In this document: positions 14,408 to 19,050 of the stretch, piece by piece | Layout: every line of letters starts with the position of its first letter | Numbering within the stretch: the stretch's first letter is position 1 | The notes under the pieces: generated by a model | What the model was told of the DNA's origin: nothing | What the model saw: only the letters and a program-made list of their open reading frames with translations | Databases searched by the model: none | Made by a program: the position numbers and the translations under genes | From: an uncultured Desulfomonile sp. | GTDB lineage: Bacteria; Desulfobacterota; Desulfomonilia; Desulfomonilales; Desulfomonilaceae | Reading direction: 5' to 3' | NCBI GenBank assembly: GCA_937915285.1 | Contig: CALDNG010000269.1 | Coordinates: 1 to 19,050 of the forward strand | DNA length: 19,050 nucleotides

Positions 14408-17400
14408 TTACAAGGATCTTTCTAATGTTATCAAGACTCGTGTTCGAAACATTGTCCAGTTTGTCCTTCGAACGACCCGCAGTGGATGCGCCTGAACCGC
14501 AAACAAGGCTGTAATCGCAGTAAGAACAGGTTTGCCCATCGTGGGTTGCCAGAAATGCTCCTGAAGAAACGATGTCGCACAGGGCCTGAGTGACTGCAGT
14601 CCCTAAAATAGCATCTTTGGGATACTTGATTATTCTCACTCCATGTGCCCGTACAGTCGGGAAAAAATATACAAAATCGTATGTTCCATCTCGACCGGTT
14701 AGTCCTCTGGTCATCAGATTCTGGGCCAATTTTACATAAATGGCATGCTGAATTATTTTTCCACGCCTGTAGTTTTTTGAATCCTGATAGGAAGAGGGGC
14801 TTCCGGTCTTGTAATCAATTATCCTGAAATGACCCGGCGAATGGTCGACTTTCTCGTCCACACGGTCAAGTTTTCCGGAAACCCGAACGGCAGATTCCGA
14901 AGTTAAATGCAGTTTTACTGGTTCGGGATTCTCAAACGATCCGACTTCTGTCCGGTTTTTCATTCCTATTGTCGCTTCGAGAAGAAGAGGAGCCCATTGA
15001 CGTGACGCAATTTCTTCCTCAACAAGAAATACCAGCATGGATTTTTCCAGCCAGATTGATTGTCTTCTCTTGGCGCTTTCATTAGGAGGCGGAACGGCTC
15101 TGGAATAGGCGGCTAGTCCATCAGCCAGAATTCTTTGGAGTTTGGGCTTGTCCCTGTCAACATTGGGATGACGTCTTTCAGAAACCAGCCCTGTCATGAA
15201 ATGATAAAAAGTTTCGTGAAGTAATGCGCCTAGTTGCATGTTGTCCATCCATCGGGATGGATCACTTTCAATGTTTTCAACAGGCTTGATCCTGAGAACA
15301 TACTTGAAAAAATATTTAAGCGGGCAATAACCTATCGTCTCCAGAGATGCGCTTGACATAACAGGTCCATCTGGATGGGTAGGGTCATGCCGAGGTTCAA
15401 CCGGCCCGATGTTTCCGTCATATACGGTGAAATCATCTGTGAGCCTGGATTCAGTCGCTTTTAATCCGTGAGATATGTCCGGGTTCAGGCTTGCAACTAA
15501 TTCCCTACTATTTAGGGGATTCTCAGAGCAGATTGTAGTAAGCAGCCACTCATTCAATGTCAGGGCCATATTCTTATCAACCGGGGCAAACGAAGCAGGT
15601 AAACCCAGCCATTCCTGCATCCCTGACTGGTCTGATTCTCTACGATTCGATAAAACACGGAACAGAGAGAAAAATGCGCCGCTGGGGAAAGCAGACCTGT
15701 CAGACCGCATGTCAATACTCGAGTAGCTGAGGGTCACATTGCCCTGTAGTCTGGACAAGAGTCGTCCAAACTTTTTCAGTCTCTTACCGGTCTCGTGTCT
15801 TACCTGGGGTAGATCAGGAGATATGCTCGTGCGTTCAATGTCCATCAGCAGGGGATCATGGCTACCCGAGCCGGGAAATCTCTCATCATCCATACCAATT
15901 ATGAAGGTGTTGAGTCTTCCTGTGTGGCCGCCGGAGTAAATGTTGTCCACATGTATCATTCCGGGTCGCGGGCCACTGGCCATTACCCTTACATTCTGAG
16001 TCAGACCCCTGATCCAGCGTAACATGTCTATCCACGGAATCGTATCATCCTCACCCAAAGCTTCAATCATCTGCTGCAGGTTCTCGAGAATTGACTTGAG
16101 TGAGTAATTATCAAGCTCAGAGCTTGATCTGGCGCATGTATCAAGAAATTTAACGGTATTACTAAGTAAAGCCCTAGAGTCCTGCATACTGTCTGCAGAG
16201 CAGAAAGCTAACCTTTCCACCATCGACATGATAGTCGTATAGCAAAGTATCTGACGAGCACTGTCGCCGTCCCAAAACCTTTTGGAGGAGTCACCGATCG
16301 AGCCCGTTGCGCCCGCAGAACCTGTCTGCCCCTTTAGGTTGAAAATATGATCTTGCAGAATCTGCAGAGACCGATCGAGTCCTGAAATGATCTTTATTTC
16401 TCTTAAAGCCTGCGCAAGTTCCGTGTCTGAGGGGGAGTCATCATCCTGTTCCCTGCTGATCAGCCCATCTGAAATCATGTCAACCAGGATTGTCTGTGGG
16501 TATCCTGCGTGCATCCACTTCAGCCAGGAATTCAAGGCTCTGGAGGGCCGCGAGAACTTTACGGGAATCCCCTCAGCAAAAGTCATTGGAATTGAATCCA
16601 TATCATTTTCAAAAGACATCATTAGGGACTGAGCTATCTCAAAAATGGTGGGAACATATGTTTCATAATCAGTGTGGAGAATTTCAACTTCGTCAAATGC
16701 GATACTCTGTTTTGATTCATCAGCGTTACACTGGGCCAATATCCTGCGAAAGACCTCGCGAATTTCACTGGATATCCCTCTGGCGTAAAACATTCTGGCA
16801 GTTCCATCGGCCTGAGCGATGGGGGCATCATGCGGGTCCGAAAAATGAATGAGCAGGTCACAGTCAGAGCTTACTGGATCACTCATCCTCTGTGTGGGGT
16901 CCTCTGTCTCAAGAATCAGCGTATGGTCGGACGGTATCGCGGTTAGCAGGTCATTCTCTAGTTTTGAAAAATCCATGTCATCCGGAACAAGAATAAATCG
17001 GTTGGAACCTTCTGAAAAACTCTCCAGGATTATGCCTTTGGCCAGATTTAGCACATCGGCGTAGTCAACCATCCCGTGAATATCAAGGTAATGGGTATAT
17101 TCCGCGAAAATGCGTTGAATGGTTAAACCTTTCTGCTTGGCCTCAAACCTCTCGGGTAGTATTTCATCGAAAGCAATCCCCGCCAATCTGAGGGTATTGA
17201 TAGAATCAGCAATTCCTGAAAGCAGGCTAACGCTGGTTCTCGTTCCTGAGAAATATGATCCACCCTCAGCCTCGAGACGGCTGATAATCCCATGAATTAT
17301 AACCAGAGTCTGAGACCTGTTGACCGTATTGAGACCTTTAGTCCTGAGGTATCTGTCGGCCACGCGGAAAGCGAAACCTTTGATAGTGGTGGTTCGCACA

Positions 17401-17537
17401 TTGAGAGGAGGAATTCCCGACATTGCGGTTCGATCCAGCCATATCTGTCCAGTCCGCAATGAGGGGCACAAAAGGTATTTTTCTGAAAGGAGATGTTGAC
17501 TGCAGCAACGACCTATCGCCTGAATCAGTTTGTTCAA
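14400..17537 (-). CDS. addB: AddB-type nuclease with iron-sulfur cysteines
   Basis: 1045 aa from the TTG at 17537. The N-terminus aligns with AddB just after the Walker A position: Y-L-L-C-P-S-L-R-T-G, then R-T-T-T-I-K-G-F-A-F-R-V-A; no G-x-x-G-x-G-K-T is present, so this helicase fold is probably not an ATPase. Later I-I-G-M-D-D-E-R-F-P-G is a typical AddB motif. The C-terminal PD-(D/E)XK nuclease has H774, D891 (G-K-L-D-R-V-D), D908 and K910 (I-D-Y-K-T-G) and Q930. Four cysteines that in AddB hold a 4Fe-4S cluster are present: C738 (G-Y-C-P-L-K-Y-F) and C1004, C1007, C1013. The open frame extends to a TTG at 17600, overlapping glnE, but TAGAGGGG sits about 7 nt before the TTG at 17537. It forms a complex with the following addA. 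Confidence 0.9.
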   Translation of the reverse strand: MNKLIQAIGRCCSQHLLSEKYLLCPSLRTGQIWLDRTAMSGIPPLNVRTTTIKGFAFRVADRYLRTKGLNTVNRSQTLVIIHGIISRLEAEGGSYFSGTRTSVSLLSGIADSINTLRLAGIAFDEILPERFEAKQKGLTIQRIFAEYTHYLDIHGMVDYADVLNLAKGIILESFSEGSNRFILVPDDMDFSKLENDLLTAIPSDHTLILETEDPTQRMSDPVSSDCDLLIHFSDPHDAPIAQADGTARMFYARGISSEIREVFRRILAQCNADESKQSIAFDEVEILHTDYETYVPTIFEIAQSLMMSFENDMDSIPMTFAEGIPVKFSRPSRALNSWLKWMHAGYPQTILVDMISDGLISREQDDDSPSDTELAQALREIKIISGLDRSLQILQDHIFNLKGQTGSAGATGSIGDSSKRFWDGDSARQILCYTTIMSMVERLAFCSADSMQDSRALLSNTVKFLDTCARSSSELDNYSLKSILENLQQMIEALGEDDTIPWIDMLRWIRGLTQNVRVMASGPRPGMIHVDNIYSGGHTGRLNTFIIGMDDERFPGSGSHDPLLMDIERTSISPDLPQVRHETGKRLKKFGRLLSRLQGNVTLSYSSIDMRSDRSAFPSGAFFSLFRVLSNRRESDQSGMQEWLGLPASFAPVDKNMALTLNEWLLTTICSENPLNSRELVASLNPDISHGLKATESRLTDDFTVYDGNIGPVEPRHDPTHPDGPVMSSASLETIGYCPLKYFFKYVLRIKPVENIESDPSRWMDNMQLGALLHETFYHFMTGLVSERRHPNVDRDKPKLQRILADGLAAYSRAVPPPNESAKRRQSIWLEKSMLVFLVEEEIASRQWAPLLLEATIGMKNRTEVGSFENPEPVKLHLTSESAVRVSGKLDRVDEKVDHSPGHFRIIDYKTGSPSSYQDSKNYRRGKIIQHAIYVKLAQNLMTRGLTGRDGTYDFVYFFPTVRAHGVRIIKYPKDAILGTAVTQALCDIVSSGAFLATHDGQTCSYCDYSLVCGSGASTAGRSKDKLDNVSNTSLDNIRKILVNV

Positions 17538-17586
17538 GATGGCCCCTCTAGAATCAATTAATGCCGAGTTCTGTGAATGACCTGGA

Positions 17587-19050
17587 TTATGAGAGTTCAA
17601 ACAGTGAGTTGTATATTTTCCTTATTTCATAAGACACCTTGAAATATTCCTGAACGAGGCTCTCCTGGCTACCTGATCTGTAGCCCAGCCTTTGCGCCAG
17701 ACCTTTAAGCTTTTCTCCAGTCAACGGCATTCGGTCAACACTCTTTTCTTCCATTATCCTGATCCTATCCTCAAGATCACTCAGGAACCTGTAGCCACTG
17801 TCAAGAATCTGGAAGGTCTGATAGTCTATTATCCGATGGCGCTCAAGTTGAGAAAGAGCATTCAATGTGTTGTTTGTAATGATTTCTGGTCTGTCGTGGC
17901 TGTACATGAGTATGTTTGCCTGAACAAAGAACTCGATGTCCACCAAACCACCTTCCCCTGTTTTCAGATCAACATTAACCGAGTCCTCCATGGCCAATTC
18001 ATGCTGCATCCTTTTGCGCAATCTGTCGATTTCAGCCAGATCTGATCTGGAAATCGGTGTGCGCATCACGCAGTCTCTTGTAATTTTCGTTACCTCGTCC
18101 GTCATGGACTTGGGTCCAAAAACTGGTCTGGCCCTTATGAGAGCCTGCTTTTCCCAGAGAGCCGATGTAAGTTTGTGATACTCGGAAAACGATTCCAGAG
18201 ACGTAACCAATGCCCCCTTGTTTCCGGAAGGCCTGAGTCGCGTGTCTATCTGAAATACTATGCCTTCAGATGTATGCATGTTCAACACGGAGATTATTCT
18301 GCCTGCGAAGCGGCTAAACCAGTCGTGCGCCGCAAGTTTTCCCATCGTGTCAGAAGACGCCCCGTAAACAAAAATGATGTCCAGGTCGGATAGGTAAGTC
18401 ATTTCCTGTCCGCCGAGTTTGCCCATCCCTATGATCACGAAGGGTATTTCACCCAGACTCTTCGGGGAACCGAATCGCCTTGCCATCTCACGGTTAGCTA
18501 TTTCGGCTGCGCCCGAAAGGCAAACCTCGGCAAGATCAGAGATTTCACGGCGAATAAGTGTTGACTGGCAGTCTTCGATCAAATGCCGGACGCCTATCAA
18601 GAGCATTTGCTCGTTTTTAAAACTCCTAAGGAGGTTTAGCTGATCCTCGAAGTCATCCGAGTATGCCAAGCGTTCCGAGAATATGGATTCGAGTTCCTCT
18701 CTGGACTTGTGGGTATCCTCGACACCTCTTGAAATTAGAGAGTCTATAGATTGTGGATGCCTGATCAGCAAATCGGTAAAGAGCCGGCTCTCGCCAAGTA
18801 TTTTGATGAGGAAACGAATTGTGGCAGGATTTTCCAGGAAAGTGGAATAATAGGCCGGTCCGGCCTTAAGCGAACCGACAAAATTGTCGAGGGCGACCAA
18901 CGTTCTGTCCGGCTCTGGGGACTTCAGAATCTCATCTAGGAAGATCGGAGCCAGCCTTTCCATCAAATATCTGCTCTTTTCATGAATCGAGCTGCGGGAA
19001 GAAGGTCTGACAAGTTTCCTGACAATGTTGAAAGCCCGGGAAGAATCAAA
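17587..19050 (-). CDS. glnE: Glutamine synthetase adenylyltransferase GlnE, C-terminal half (5' part beyond window)
   Basis: 487 codons are visible and the frame remains open to the window edge, so this is the 3' half of a protein usually near 950 aa. After a helical linker (L-x-E-N-P-A-T-I-R-F-L, then R-H-P-Q-S-I-D-S-L) comes one nucleotidyltransferase unit with G-M-G-K-L-G-G-Q-E-M-T-Y-L-S-D-L-D-I-I-F-V-Y-G; the two Asp of S-D-L-D bind metal. It continues with D-T-R-L-R-P-S-G-N-K-G, W-E-K-Q-A-L-I-R-A-R-P, K-T-G-E-G-G-L-V-D-I-E-F-F-V-Q and a helical C-terminal domain. These features match the C-terminal unit, which adenylylates glutamine synthetase; the N-terminal deadenylylating unit lies outside. 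GlnE adjusts glutamine synthetase activity to nitrogen status with PII. The addB frame abuts its end. Confidence 0.93.
   Translation of the reverse strand, partial: FDSSRAFNIVRKLVRPSSRSSIHEKSRYLMERLAPIFLDEILKSPEPDRTLVALDNFVGSLKAGPAYYSTFLENPATIRFLIKILGESRLFTDLLIRHPQSIDSLISRGVEDTHKSREELESIFSERLAYSDDFEDQLNLLRSFKNEQMLLIGVRHLIEDCQSTLIRREISDLAEVCLSGAAEIANREMARRFGSPKSLGEIPFVIIGMGKLGGQEMTYLSDLDIIFVYGASSDTMGKLAAHDWFSRFAGRIISVLNMHTSEGIVFQIDTRLRPSGNKGALVTSLESFSEYHKLTSALWEKQALIRARPVFGPKSMTDEVTKITRDCVMRTPISRSDLAEIDRLRKRMQHELAMEDSVNVDLKTGEGGLVDIEFFVQANILMYSHDRPEIITNNTLNALSQLERHRIIDYQTFQILDSGYRFLSDLEDRIRIMEEKSVDRMPLTGEKLKGLAQRLGYRSGSQESLVQEYFKVSYEIRKIYNSLFELS

Overview
The window is a bacterial chromosomal segment in which every gene I can support lies on the minus strand; read in transcription order it runs from position 19050 down to 1. 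Base composition is moderate and codon use looks uniform, with no insertion sequence, phage gene, RNA gene or CRISPR array. The gene set (a haem-motif rhodanese with a putative selenocysteine, YqeB, an EtfBA pair, AddAB, GlnE) suggests an anaerobic delta-proteobacterium (Desulfobacterota, perhaps near Desulfomonile or the Syntrophobacterales). This placement is an inference from protein flavour, not from a search.

Layout, 5' to 3' on the minus strand. (i) 19050-11147: the 3' half of glnE (glutamine synthetase adenylyltransferase) overlaps or abuts addB, which overlaps addA by 8 nt, giving a compact unit with a double-strand-break helicase-nuclease. (ii) 10979-8742: priA, the replication-restart helicase. 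(iii) 8495-7178: a membrane-anchored thioredoxin followed 28 nt later by yqeB, a gene tied to selenium-dependent molybdenum hydroxylases. (iv) 6891-4841: an exported phosphodiester-glycosidase-like protein translationally coupled to an exported TPR protein, behind a good sigma70-type promoter. (v) 4488-2686: etfB-etfA, with a long leader and a palindrome upstream of the promoter, closed by a strong GC-rich hairpin. (vi) 2497-875: tspO and a divergent protein-kinase-like gene. (vii) 651-1: an exported protein with one CXXCH haem motif and a rhodanese domain.

The most notable observation is in (vii). The reading frame is interrupted by a single in-frame UGA at 51-49, exactly inside the rhodanese active-site loop (C-A-G-F-S-UGA). 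The frame then continues to the window edge with a convincing rhodanese C-terminal helix (V-L-S-P-L-A-A-R-K-A-E-K-M-G-F-K). A perfect 5-bp stem with a GG-containing AGGAA loop lies 16 nt after the UGA, as expected for a bacterial SECIS element. I therefore read the UGA as selenocysteine. YqeB in the same window independently points to an organism that uses selenium. Conventional annotation would truncate this protein just before its active site.

Smaller points of interest are a kinase-like protein with His in place of the metal-binding Asn and DFD in place of DFG, a hairpin over its ribosome-binding site, dyads upstream of etfB and between priA and the thioredoxin gene, a glycosidase-like protein lacking the usual DGGGS motif, and several start codons that the Shine-Dalgarno positions suggest moving.
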